Assembly: GCF_003369915.1 (NCBI RefSeq)
Contig: NC_046677.1
Coordinates: forward strand, 11,718,001-11,782,000
Source: Drosophila miranda
Taxonomy: Eukaryota > Arthropoda > Insecta > Diptera > Drosophilidae
Reading direction: 5' to 3'
DNA length: 64,000 bases
Made by a program: the position numbers and the translations under genes. Positions 13,601-27,000 of this stretch are shown here, one piece after another. The notes beneath the pieces are model-generated. The model was given only the letters and a program-made list of their open reading frames with translations. It was not told the origin of the DNA and did not search any database. Position 1 is the first letter of the stretch, and every line of letters begins with the position of its first letter.

Positions 13601-16600
13601 TTCTAGTTCATAAGTCCCTTGAGTGCCATAGAGCAAGATGTGTGATGTATCCTCATGTATCCTTTGCATATCTTCGATCAAGATATGAGTATTCGACGAA
13701 TTCTCAATTGATTAATTCCATTTTAATGTTTTTACAAGAATTGATTTGTGACGCTTTGCCAATTTTAACATATTAATATATATATTATTTTCAGACGATG
13801 ATCGCTTTATATCCCTGTACTGAAAAGAAGTGAGCCCTCGGCAAGATGTATGAACGATTTAAGCCCACATTTTCAGTTTTTTACCAGGTTAGATTTGCGA
13901 AACGTTGAGTTTAGGTCGTATCACAGCTCTAACCTGGCAATTTTGCTTGAAAAATACCTCGTTTTAGAACATTTTGAGATACGCGCACATTTTTCAAGTG
14001 ATCGAAGACAGTTTAATAAAGAAAATACAAAATTTGCATTTCACTTTAGAAACACAAAGCATGTGTGGTATTTTATCTCATACATATCTTGTGTTTCTAG
14101 ATCAAATGTGAGTACTCGACGAATTCCCAATTGAGAAGACCCCGTTTTAAGTTTGTTACCAGGTCGATTGAAAAATACTTATATTTGAAGAAGAATATAT
14201 ACAAAAAGAGTGGTGATATTGAAAATGAAAGTGTTTCCCCGGCCAAACGCACATTCGTGCTAAATGGCACACAGTTGATTTATGTTATTTTCTAGTTCAT
14301 AAGTCCCTTGAGTGCCATAGAGCAAGATGTGTGATGTATCCTCATGTATCCTTTGCATATCTTCGATCAAGATATGAGTATTCGACGAATTCTCAATTGA
14401 TTAATTCCATTTTAATGTTTTTACAAGAATTGATTTGTGACGCTTTGCCAATTTTAACATATTAATATATATATTATTTTCAGACGATGATCGCTTTATA
14501 TCCCTGTACTGAAAAGAAGTGAGCCCTCGGCAAGATGTATGAACGATTTAAGCCCACATTTTCAGTTTTTTACCAGGTTAGATTTGCGAAACGTTGAGTT
14601 TAGGTCGTATCACAGCTCTAACCTGGCAATTTTGCTTGAAAAATACCTCGTTTTAGAACATTTTGAGATACGCGCACATTTTTCAAGTGATCGAAGACAG
14701 TTTAATAAAGAAAATACAAAATTTGCATTTCACTTTAGAAATACAAAGCATGTGTGGTATTTTATCTCATACATATCTTGTGTTTCTAGGTCAAATGTGA
14801 GTACTCGACGAATTCCCAATTGAGAAGACCCCGTTTTAAGTTTGTTACCAGGTCGATTGAAAAATACCTATATTTGAAGAAGAATATATACAAAAAGAGT
14901 GGTGATATTGAAAATGAAAGTGTTTCCCCGGCCAAACGCACATTCGTGCTAAATGGCACACAGTTGATTTATGTTATTTTCTAGTTCATAAGTCCCTTGA
15001 GTGCCATAGAGCAAGATGTGTGATGTATCCTCATGTATCCTTTGCATATCTTCGATCAAGATATGAGTATTCGACGAATTCTCAATTGATTAATTACATT
15101 TTAAAGTTTTTACAAGAATTGATTTGTGACGCTTTGCCAATTTTAACATATTAATATATATATTATTTTCAGACGATGATCGCTTTATATCCCTGTACTG
15201 AAAAGAAGTGAGCCCTCGGCAAGATGTATGAACGATTTAAGCCCACATTTTCAGTTTTTTACCAGGTTAGATTGGCGAAACGTTGAGTTTAGGTCGTATC
15301 ACAGCTCTAACCTGGCAATTTTGCTTGAAAAATACCTCGTTTTAGAACATTTTGAGATACGCGCACATTTTTCAAGTGATCGAAGACAGTTTAATAAAGA
15401 AAATACAAAATTTGCATTTCACTTTAGAAACACAAAGCATGTGTGGTATTTTATCTCATACATATCTTGTGTTTCTAGATCAAATGTGAGTACTCGACGA
15501 ATTCCCAATTGAGAAGTCCCAGTTTTAAGTTTGTTACCAGGTCGATTGAAAAATACCTATATTTGAAGAAGAATATATACAAAATGAGTGGTGATCTTGA
15601 AAATGAAATGCACATTCGTGCTATTTGGCCAACAGTTGATTTATGTTATTTTCTAATTCATAAATCTCTTGTGTGCCATACAGCAAGATGTGTGCTTTAT
15701 CCTCACGTATCCGTTGCATGGCTTAGATCAAGATATGAGTAATCGACGAATTCTCAATTGAGTAATTCCAGCTTAAAGTTTGTTACAAGAATGGATTTGT
15801 GACGCTTTGCCAATTTTAACATATTAATATATATATTATTTTCAGACGATGATCGCTTTATATCCCTGTACTGAAAAGAAGTGAGCCCTCGGCAAAATGT
15901 ATGAACGATTTAAGGCCCACATTTTCAGTTTTTTACCAGGTTAGATTTGCGAAACGTTGAGTTTAGGTCGTATCACAGCTCTAACTTGGCAATTTTGCTT
16001 GAAAAATACCTCCTTTTAGAACATTTTGAGATACGCGCACAATTTTCAAGTGATCGAAGACAGTTTAATAAAGAAAATACAAAATTTGCATTTCACTTTA
16101 GAAACACAAAGCATGTGTGGTATTTTATCTCATACATATCTTGTGTTTCTAGATCAAATGTGAGTACTCGACGAATTCCCAATTGAGAAGACCCCGTTTT
16201 AAGTTTGTTACCAGGTCGATTGAAAAATACCTATATTTGAAGAAGAATATATACAAAAAGAGTGGTGATATTGAAAATGAAAGTGTTTCCCCGGCCAAAC
16301 GCACATTCGTGCTAAATGGCACACAGTTGATTTATGTTATTTTCTAGTTCATAAGTCCCTTGAGTGCCATAGAGCAAGATGTGTGATGTATCCTCATGTA
16401 TCCTTTGCATATCTTCGATCAAGATATGAGTATTCGACGAATTCTCAATTGATTAATTCCATTTTAAAGTTTTTACAAGAATTGATTAGTGACGCTTTGC
16501 CAATTTTAACATATTAATATATATATTATTTTCAGACGATGATCGCTTTATATCCCTGTACTGAAAAGAAGTGAGCCCTCGGCAAGATGTATGAACGATT

Positions 16601-17262
16601 TAAGCCCACATTTTCAGTTTTTTACCAGGTTAGATTGGCGAAACGTTGAGTTTAGGTCGTATCACAGCTCTAACCTGGCAATTTTGCTTGAAAAATACCT
16701 CGTTTTAGAACATTTTGAGATACGCGCACATTTTTCAAGTGATCGAAGACAGTTTAATAAAGAAAATACAAAATTTGCATTTCACTTTAGAAACACAAAG
16801 CATGTGTGGTATTTTATCTCATACATATCTTGTGTTTCTAGATCAAATGTGAGTACTCGACGAATTCCCAATTGAGAAGTCCCAGTTTTAAGTTTGTTAC
16901 CAGGTCGATTGAAAAATACCTATATTTGAAGAAGAATATATACAAAATGAGTGGTGATCTTGAAAATGAAATGCACATTCGTGCTATTTGGCCAACAGTT
17001 GATTTATGTTATTTTCTAATTCATAAATCTCTTGTGTGCCATACAGCAAGATGTGTGCTTTATCCTCATGTATCCTTTGCATGGCTTAGATCAAGATATG
17101 AGTATTCGACGAATTCTCAATTGATTAATTCCATTTTAATGTTTTTACAAGAATTGATTTGTGACGCTTTGCCAATTTTAACATATTAATATATATATTA
17201 TTTTCAGACGATGATCGCTTTATATCCCTGTACTGAAAAGAAGTGAGCCCTCGGCAAGATGT
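7681..17262 (+). repeat. Super-repeat register: blocks shared at 5,480 bp and 4,791 bp offsets
   Basis: Unit spacing from 7681 to 11111 is repeated exactly from 13161 to 16591, an offset of 5,480 bp or eight units. A rare AAAAATACTT (instead of AAAAATACCT) at 8691-8700 recurs at 14171-14180 at that offset. CGTAGAG in place of CGTTGAG also recurs at the units starting 7681 and 13161. A second, conflicting register of 4,791 bp (seven units) is shown by TTGATTAGTG at 11691 and 16482, and by AGATTGGCG at 11841 and 16632. The two registers together indicate a mosaic of overlapping segmental exchanges. Confidence 0.75.
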
Positions 17263-20200
17263 ATGAACGATTTAAGCCCACATTTTCAGTTTTTTACCAG
17301 GTTAGATTTGCGAAACGTTGAGTTTAGGTCGTATCACAGCTCTAACCTGGCAATTTTGCTTGAAAAATAACCTCCTTTTAGAACATTTTGAGATACGCGC
17401 ACAATTTTCAAGTGATCGAAGACAGTTTAATAAAGAAAATACAAAATTTGCATTTCACTTTAGAAATACAAAGCATGTGTGGTATTTTATCTCATACATA
17501 TCTTGTGTTTCTAGGTCAAATGTAAGTACTCGACGAATTCCCAATTGAGAAGACCCCGTTTTAAGTTTGTTACCAGGTCGATTGAAAAATACCTATATTT
17601 GAAGAAGAATATATACAAAAAGAGTGGTGATATTGAAAATGAAAGTGTTTCCCCGGCCAAACGCACATTCGTGCTAAATGGCACACAGTTGATTTATGTT
17701 ATTTTCTAGTTCATAAGTCCCTTGAGTGCCATAGAGCAAGATGTGTGATGTATCCTCATGTATCCTTTGCATATCTTCGATCAAGATATGAGTATTCGAC
17801 GAATTCTCAATTGATTAATTCCATTTTAAAGTTTTTACAAGAATTGATTTGTGACGCTTTGCCAATTTTAACATATTAATATATATATTATTTTCAGACG
17901 ATGATCGCTTTATATCCCTGTACTGAAAAGAAGTGAGCCCTCGGCAAGATGTATGAACGATTTAAGCCCACATTTTCAGTTTTTTACCAGGTTAGATTTG
18001 CGAAACGTTAAGTTTAGGTCGTATCACAGCTCTAACCTGGCAATTTTGCTTGAAAAATACCTCGTTTTAGAACATTTTGAGATACGCGCACATTTTTCAA
18101 GTGATCGAAGACAGTTTAATAAAGAAAATACAAAATTTGCATTTCACTTTAGAAACACAAAGCATGTGTGGTATTTTATCTCATACATATCTTGTGTTTC
18201 TAGATCAAATGTGAGTACTCGACGAATTCCCAATTGAGAAGACCCCGTTTTAAGTTTGTTACCAGGTCGATTGAAAAATACCTATATTTGAAGAAGAATA
18301 TATACAGAAAGAGTGGTGATATTGAAAATGAAAGTGTTTCCCCGGCCAAACGCACATTCGTGCTAAATGGCAAACAGTTGATTTGTTATTTTCTAGTTCA
18401 TAAGTCCCTTGAGTGCCATAGAGCAAGATGTGTGATGTATCCTCATGTATCCTTTGCATATCTTCGATCAAGATATGAGTATTCGACGAATTCTCAATTG
18501 ATTAATTACATTTTAAAGTTTTTACAAGAATTGATTTGTGACGCTTTGCCAATTTTAACATATTAATATATATATTATTTTCAGACGATGATCGCTTTAT
18601 ATCCCTGTACTGAAAAGAAGTGAGCCCTCGGCAAGATGTATGAACGATTTAAGCCCACATTTTCAGTTTTTTACCAGGTTAGATTTGCGAAACGTTGAGT
18701 TTAGGTCGTATCACAGCTCTAACCTGGCAATTTTGCTTGAAAAATACCTCGTTTTAGAACATTTTGAGATACGCGCACATTTTTCAAGTGATCGAAGACA
18801 GTTTAATAAAGAAAATACAAAATTTGCATTTCACTTTAGAAACACAAAGCATGTGTGGTATTTTATCTCATACATATCTTGTGTTTCTAGATCAAATGTG
18901 AGTACTCGACGAATTCCCAATTGAGAAGACCCCGTTTTAAGTTTGTTACCAGGTCGATTGAAAAATACCTATATTTGAAGAAGAATATATACAGAAAGAG
19001 TGGTGATATTGAAAATGAAAGTGTTTCCCCGGCCAAACGCACATTCGTGCTAAATGGCAAACAGTTGATTTGTTATTTTCTAGTTCATAAGTCCCTTGAG
19101 TGCCATAGAGCAAGATGTGTGATGTATCCTCATGTATCCTTTGCATATCTTCGATCAAGATATGAGTATTCGACGAATTCTCAATTGATTAATTACATTT
19201 TAAAGTTTTTACAAGAATTGATTTGTGACGCTTTGCCAATTTTAACATATTAATATATATATTATTTTCAGACGATGATCGCTTTATATCCCTGTACTGA
19301 AAAGAAGTGAGCCCTCGGCAAGATGTATGAACGATTTAAGCCCACATTTTCAGTTTTTTACCAGGTTAGATTGGCGAAACGTTGAGTTTAGGTCGTATCA
19401 CAGCTCTAACCTGGCAATTTTGCTTGAAAAATACCTCGTTTTAGAACATTTTGAGATACGCGCACATTTTTCAAGTGATCGAAGACAGTTTAATAAAGAA
19501 AATACAAAATTTGCATTTCACTTTAGAAACACAAAGCATGTGTGGTATTTTATCTCATACATATCTTGTGTTTCTAGATCAAATGTGAGTACTCGACGAA
19601 TTCCCAATTGAGAAGTCCCAGTTTTAAGTTTGTTACCAGGTCGATTGAAAAATACCTATATTTGAAGAAGAATATATACAAAATGAGTGGTGATCTTGAA
19701 AATGAAATGCACATTCGTGCTATTTGGCCAACAGTTGATTTATGTTATTTTCTAATTCATAAATCTCTTGTGTGCCATACAGCAAGATGTGTGCTTTATC
19801 CTCATGTATCCTTTGCATGGCTTAGATCAAGATATGAGTATTCGACGAATTCTCAATTGATTAATTCCATTTTAAAGTTTTTACAAGAATTGATTTGTGA
19901 CGCTTTGCCAATTTTAACATATTAATATATATATTATTTTCAGACGATGATCGCTTTATATCCCTGTACTGAAAAGAAGTGAGCCCTCGGCAAGATGTAT
20001 GAACGATTTAAGCCCACATTTTCAGTTTTTTACCAGGTTAGATTTGCGAAACGTTGAGTTTAGGTCGTATCACAGCTCTAACCTGGCAATTTTGCTTGAA
20101 AAATACCTCGTTTTAGAACATTTTGAGATACGCGCACATTTTTCAAGTGATCGAAGACAGTTTAATAAAGAAAATACAAAATTTGCATTTCACTTTAGAA

Positions 20201-21342
20201 ACACAAAGCATGTGTGGTATTTTATCTCATACATATCTTGTGTTTCTAGATCAAATGTGAGTACTCGACGAATTCCCAATTGAGAAGTCCCAGTTTTAAG
20301 TTTGTTACCAGGTCGATTGAAAAATACCTATATTTGAAGAAGAATATATACAAAATGAGTGGTGATCTTGAAAATGAAATGCACATTCGTGCTATTTGGC
20401 CAACAGTTGATTTATGTTATTTTCTAATTCATAAATCTCTTGTGTGCCATACAGCAAGATGTGTGCTTTATCCTCATGTATCCTTTGCATGGCTTAGATC
20501 AAGATATGAGTATTCGACGAATTCTCAATTGATTAATTCCATTTTAAAGTTTTTACAAGAATTGATTTGTGACGCTTTGCCAATTTTAACATATTAATAT
20601 ATATATTATTTTCAGACGATGATCGCTTTATATCCCTGTACTGAAAAGAAGTGAGCCCTCGGCAAGATGTATGAACGATTTAAGCCCACATTTTCAGTTT
20701 TTTACCAGGTTAGATTTGCGAAACGTTGAGTTTAGGTCGTATCACAGCTCTAACCTGGCAATTTTGCTTGAAAAATACCTCGTTTTAGAACATTTTGAGA
20801 TACGCGCACATTTTTCAAGTGATCGAAGACAGTTTAATAAAGAAAATACAAAATTTGCATTTCACTTTAGAAACACAAAGCATGTGTGGTATTTTATCTC
20901 ATACATATCTTGTGTTTCTAGATCAAATGTGAGTACTCGACGAATTCCCAATTGAGAAGACCCAGTTTTAAGTTTGTTACCAGGTCGATTGAAAAATACC
21001 TATATTTGAAGAAGAATATATACAAAATGAGTGGTGATCTTGAAAATGAAATGCACATTCGTGCTATTTGGCCAACAGTTGATTTATGTTATTTTCTAAT
21101 TCATAAATCTCTTGTGTGCCATACAGCAAGATGTGTGCTTTATCCTCATGTATCCTTTGCATGGCTTAGATCAAGATATGAGTATTCGACGAATTCTCAA
21201 TTGATTAATTCCATTTTAAAGTTTTTACAAGAATTGATTTGTGACGCTTTGCCAATTTTAACATATTAATATATATATTATTTTCAGACGATGATCGCTT
21301 TATTTCCCTGTACTGAAAAGAAGTGAGCCCTCGGCAAGATGT

Positions 21343-24088
21343 ATGAACGATTTAAGCCCACATTTTCAGTTTTTTACCAGGTTAGATTTGCGAAACGTTG
21401 AGTTTAGGTCGTATCACAGCTCTAACCTGGCAATTTTGCTTGAAAAATACCTCGTTTTAGAACATTTTGAGATACGCGCACATTTTTCAAGTGATCGAAG
21501 ACAGTTTAATAAAGAAAATACAAAATTTGCATTTCACTTTAGAAACACAAAGCATGTGTGGTATTTTATCTCATACATATCTTGTGTTTCTAGATCAAAT
21601 GTGAGTACTCGACGAATTCCCAATTGAGAAGACCCCGTTTTAAGTTTGTTACCAGGTCGATTGAAAAATACCTATATTTGAAGAAGAATATATACAGAAA
21701 GAGTGGTGATATTGAAAATGAAAGTGTTTCCCCGGCCAAACGCACATTCGTGCTAAATGGCAAACAGTTGATTTGTTATTTTCTAGTTCATAAGTCCCTT
21801 GAGTGCCATAGAGCAAGATGTGTGATGTATCCTCATGTATCCTTTGCATATCTTCGATCAAGATATGAGTATTCGACGAATTCTCAATTGATTAATTACA
21901 TTTTAAAGTTTTTACAAGAATTGATTTGTGACGCTTTGCCAATTTTAACATATTAATATATATATTATTTTCAGACGATGATCGCTTTATATCCCTGTAC
22001 TGAAAAGAAGTGAGCCCTCGGCAAGATGTATGAACGATTTAAGCCCACATTTTCAGTTTTTACCAGGTTAGATTTGCGAAACGTTGAGTTTAGGTCGTAT
22101 CACAGCTCTAACCTGGCAATTTTGCTTGAAAAATACCTCGTTTTAGAACATTTTGAGATACGCGCACATTTTTCAAGTGATCGAAGACAGTTTGATAAAG
22201 AAAATACAAAATTTGCATTTCACTTTAGAAACACAAAGCATGTGTGGTATTTTATCTCATACATATCTTGTGTTTCTAGATCAAATGTGAGTACTCGACG
22301 AATTCCCAATTGAGAAGTCCCAGTTTTAAGTTTGTTACCAGGTCGATTGAAAAATACCTATATTTGAAGAAGAATATATACAAAATGAGTGGTGATCTTG
22401 AAAATGAAAGTGTTTCCCCGGCCAAACGCACATTCGTGCTAAATGGCAAACAGTTGATTTGTTATTTTCTAGTTCATAAGTCCCTTGAGTGCCATAGAGC
22501 AAGATGTGTGATGTATCCTCATGTATCCTTTGCATATCTTCGATCAAGATATGAGTATTCGACGAATTCTCAATTGATTAATTACATTTTAAAGTTTTTA
22601 CAAGAATTGATTTGTGACGCTTTGCCAATTTTAACATATTAATATATATATTATTTTCAGACGATGATCGCTTTATATCCCTGTACTGAAAAGAAGTGAG
22701 CCCTCGGCAAGATGTATGAACGATTTAAGCCCACATTTTCAGTTTTTTACCAGGTTAGATTTGCGAAACGTTGAGTTTAGGTCGTATCACAGCTCTAACC
22801 TGGCAATTTTGCTTGAAAAATACCTCGTTTTAGAACATTTTGAGATACGCGCACATTTTTCAAGTGATCGAAGACAGTTTAATAAAGAAAATACAAAATT
22901 TGCATTTCACTTTAGAAACACAAAGCATGTGTGGTATTTTATCTCATACATATCTTGTGTTTCTAGATCAAATGTGAGTACTCGACGAATTCCCAATTGA
23001 GAAGACCCCGTTTTAAGTTTGTTACCAGGTCGATTGAAAAATACCTATATTTGAAGAAGAATATATACAGAAAGAGTGGTGATATTGAAAATGAAAGTGT
23101 TTCCCCGGCCAAACGCACATTCGTGCTAAATGGCAAACAGTTGATTTGTTATTTTCTAGTTCATAAGTCCCTTGAGTGCCATAGAGCAAGATGTGTGATG
23201 TATCCTCATGTATCCTTTGCATATCTTCGATCAAGATATGAGTATTCGACGAATTCTCAATTGATTAATTACATTTTAAAGTTTTTACAAGAATTGATTT
23301 GTGACGCTTTGCCAATTTTAACATATTAATATATATATTATTTTCAGACGATGATCGCTTTATATCCCTGTACTGAAAAGAAGTGAGCCCTCGGCAAGAT
23401 GTATGAACGATTTAAGCCCACATTTTCAGTTTTTACCAGGTTAGATTTGCGAAACGTTGAGTTTAGGTCGTATCACAGCTCTAACCTGGCAATTTTGCTT
23501 GAAAAATACCTCGTTTTAGAACATTTTGAGATACGCGCACATTTTTCAAGTGATCGAAGACAGTTTGATAAAGAAAATACAAAATTTGCATTTCACTTTA
23601 GAAACACAAAGCATGTGTGGTATTTTATCTCATACATATCTTGTGTTTCTAGATCAAATGTGAGTACTCGACGAATTCCCAATTGAGAAGTCCCAGTTTT
23701 AAGTTTGTTACCAGGTCGATTGAAAAATACCTATATTTGAAGAAGAATATATACAAAATGAGTGGTGATCTTGAAAATGAAAGTGTTTCCCCGGCCAAAC
23801 GCACATTCGTGCTAAATGGCAAACAGTTGATTTGTTATTTTCTAGTTCATAAGTCCCTTGAGTGCCATAGAGCAAGATGTGTGATGTATCCTCATGTATC
23901 CTTTGCATATCTTCGATCAAGATATGAGTATTCGACGAATTCTCAATTGATTAATTACATTTTAAAGTTTTTACAAGAATTGATTTGTGACGCTTTGCCA
24001 ATTTTAACATATTAATATATATATTATTTTCAGACGATGATCGCTTTATATCCCTGTACTGAAAAGAAGTGAGCCCTCGGCAAGATGT
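21343..24088 (+). repeat. Recently duplicated pair of units (1,373 bp dimer, two copies)
   Basis: Units 21343+22030 and 22716+23403 repeat as a dimer. The second unit of each pair carries the same private changes: one T missing from the TTTTTT run of monomer A, GATAAAG in place of AATAAAG, and a hybrid B monomer that begins as short-class (GATCTTG) and continues as long-class (GTGTTTCC). Interval lengths are 687, 686, 687, 686. These private variants are not seen elsewhere in the array, so the dimer was probably duplicated in one unequal exchange. Confidence 0.88.
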
Positions 24089-27000
24089 ATGAACGATTTA
24101 AGCCCACATTTTCAGTTTTTTACCAGGTTAGATTTGCGAAACGTTGAGTTTAGGTCGTATCACAGCTCTAACCTGGCAATTTTGCTTGAAAAATACCTCG
24201 TTTTAGAACATTTTGAGATACGCGCACATTTTTCAAGTGATCGAAGACAGTTTAATAAAGAAAATACAAAATTTGCATTTCACTTTAGAAACACAAAGCA
24301 TGTGTGGTATTTTATCTCATACATATCTTGTGTTTCTAGATCAAATGTGAGTACTCGACGAATTCCCAATTGAGAAGACCCCGTTTTAAGTTTGTTACCA
24401 GGTCGATTGAAAAATACCTATATTTGAAGAAGAATATATACAAAAAGAGTGGTGATATTGAAAATGAAAGTGTTTCCCCGGCCAAACGCGCATTCGTGCT
24501 AAATGGCACACAGTTGATTTATGTTATTTTCTAGTTCATAAGTCCCTTGAGTGCCATAGAGCAAGATGTGTGATGTATCCTCATGTATCCTTTGCATATC
24601 TTCGATCAAGATATGAGTATTCGACGAATTCTCAATTGATTAATTCCATTTTAATGTTTTTACAAGAATTGATTTGTGACGCTTTGCCAATTTTAACATA
24701 TTAATATATATATTATTTTCAGACGATGATCGCTTTATATCCCTGTACTGAAAAGAAGTGAGCCCTCGGCAAGATGTATGAACGATTTAAGCCCACATTT
24801 TCAGTTTTTTACCAGGTTAGATTTGCGAAACGTTGAGTTTAGGTCGTATCACAGCTCTAACCTGGCAATTTTGCTTGAAAAATACCTCGTTTTAGAACAT
24901 TTTGAGATACGCGCACAATTTTCAAGTGATCGAAGACAGTTTAATAAAGAAAATACAAAATTTGCATTTCACTTTAGAAACACAAAGCATGTGTGGTATT
25001 TTATCTCATACATATCTTGTGTTTCTAGATCAAATGTGAGTACTCGACGAATTCCCAATTGAGAAGACCCCGTTTTAAGTTTGTTACCAGGTCGATTGAA
25101 AAATACCTATATTTGAAGAAGAATATATACAAAAAGAGTGGTGATATTGAAAATGAAAGTGTTTCCCCGACCAAACGCACATTCGTGCTAAATGGCACAC
25201 AGTTGATTTATGTTATTTTCTAGTTCATAAGTCCCTTGAGTGCCATAGAGCAAGATGTGTGATGTATCCTCATGTATCCTTTGCATATCTTCAATCAAGA
25301 TATGAGTATTCGACGAATTCTCAATTGATTAATTCCATTTTAATGTTTTTACAAGAATTGATTTGTGACGCTTTGCCAATTTTAACATATTAATATATAT
25401 ATTTTATTTTCAGACGATGATCGCTTTATATCCCTGTACTGAAAAGAAGTGAGCCCTCGGCAAGATGTATGAACGATTTAAGCCCACATTTTCAGTTTTT
25501 TACATGGTTAGATTTGCGAAACGTTGGGTTTAGGTCGTATCACAGCTCTAACCTGGCAATTTTGCTTGAAAAATACCTCGTTTTAGAACATTTTGAGATA
25601 CGCGCACATTTTTCAAGTGATCGAAGACAGTTTAATAAAGAAAATACAAAATTTGCATTTCACTTTAGAAACACAAAGCATGTGTGGTATTTTATCTCAT
25701 ACATATCTTGTGTTTCTAGATCAAATGTGAGTACTCGACGAATTCCCAATTGAGAAGTCCCAGTTTTAAGTTTGTTACCAGGTCGATTGAAAAATACCTA
25801 TATTTGAAGAAGAATATATACAAAATGAGTGGTGATCTTGAAAATGAAATGCACATTCGTGCTATTTGGCCAACAGTTGATTTATGTTATTTTCTAATTC
25901 ATAAATCTCTTGTGTGCCATACAGCAAGTTGTGTGCTTTATCCTCATGTATCCTTTGCATGGCTTAGATCAAGATATGAGTATTCGACGAATTCTCAATT
26001 GATTAATTCCATTTTAAAGTTTTTACAAGAATTGATTTGTGACGCTTTGCCAATTTTAACATATTAATATATATATTATTTTCAGACGATGATCGCTTTA
26101 TATCCCTGTACTGAAAAGAAGTGAGCCCTCGGCAAGATGTATGAACGATTTAAGCCCACATTTTCAGTTTTTTACCAGGTTAGATTTGCGAAACGTTGAG
26201 TTTAGGTCGTATCACAGCTCTAACCTGGCAATTTTGCTTGAAAAATACCTCGTTTTAGAACATTTTGAGATACGCGCACATTTTTCAAGTGATCGAAGAC
26301 AGTTTAATAAAGAAAATACAAAATTTGCATTTCACTTTAGAAACACAAAGCATGTGTGGTATTTTATCTCATACATATCTTGTGTTTCTAGATCAAATGT
26401 GAGTACTCGACGAATTCCCAATTGAGAAGTCCCAGTTTTAAGTTTGTTACCAGGTCGATTGAAAAATACCTATATTTGAAGAAGAATATATACAAAATGA
26501 GTGGTGATCTTGAAAATGAAATGCACATTCGTGCTATTTGGCCAACAGTTGATTTATGTTATTTTCTAATTCATAAATCTCTTGTGTGCCATACAGCAAG
26601 TTGTGTGCTTTATCCTCATGTATCCTTTGCATGGCTTAGATCAAGATATGAGTATTCGACGAATTCTCAATTGATTAATTCCATTTTAAAGTTTTTACAA
26701 GAATTGATTTGTGACGCTTTGCCAATTTTAACATATTAATATATATATTATTTTCAGACGATGATCGCTTTATATCCCTGTACTGAAAAGAAGTGAGCCC
26801 TCGGCAAGATGTATGAACGATTTAAGCCCACATTTTCAGTTTTTTACCAGGTTAGATTTGCGAAACGTTGAGTTTAGGTCGTATCACAGCTCTAACCTGG
26901 CAATTTTGCTTGAAAAATACCTCCTTTTAGAACATTTTGAGATACGCGCACAATTTTCAAGTGATCGAAGACAGTTTAATAAAGAAAATACAAAATTTGA

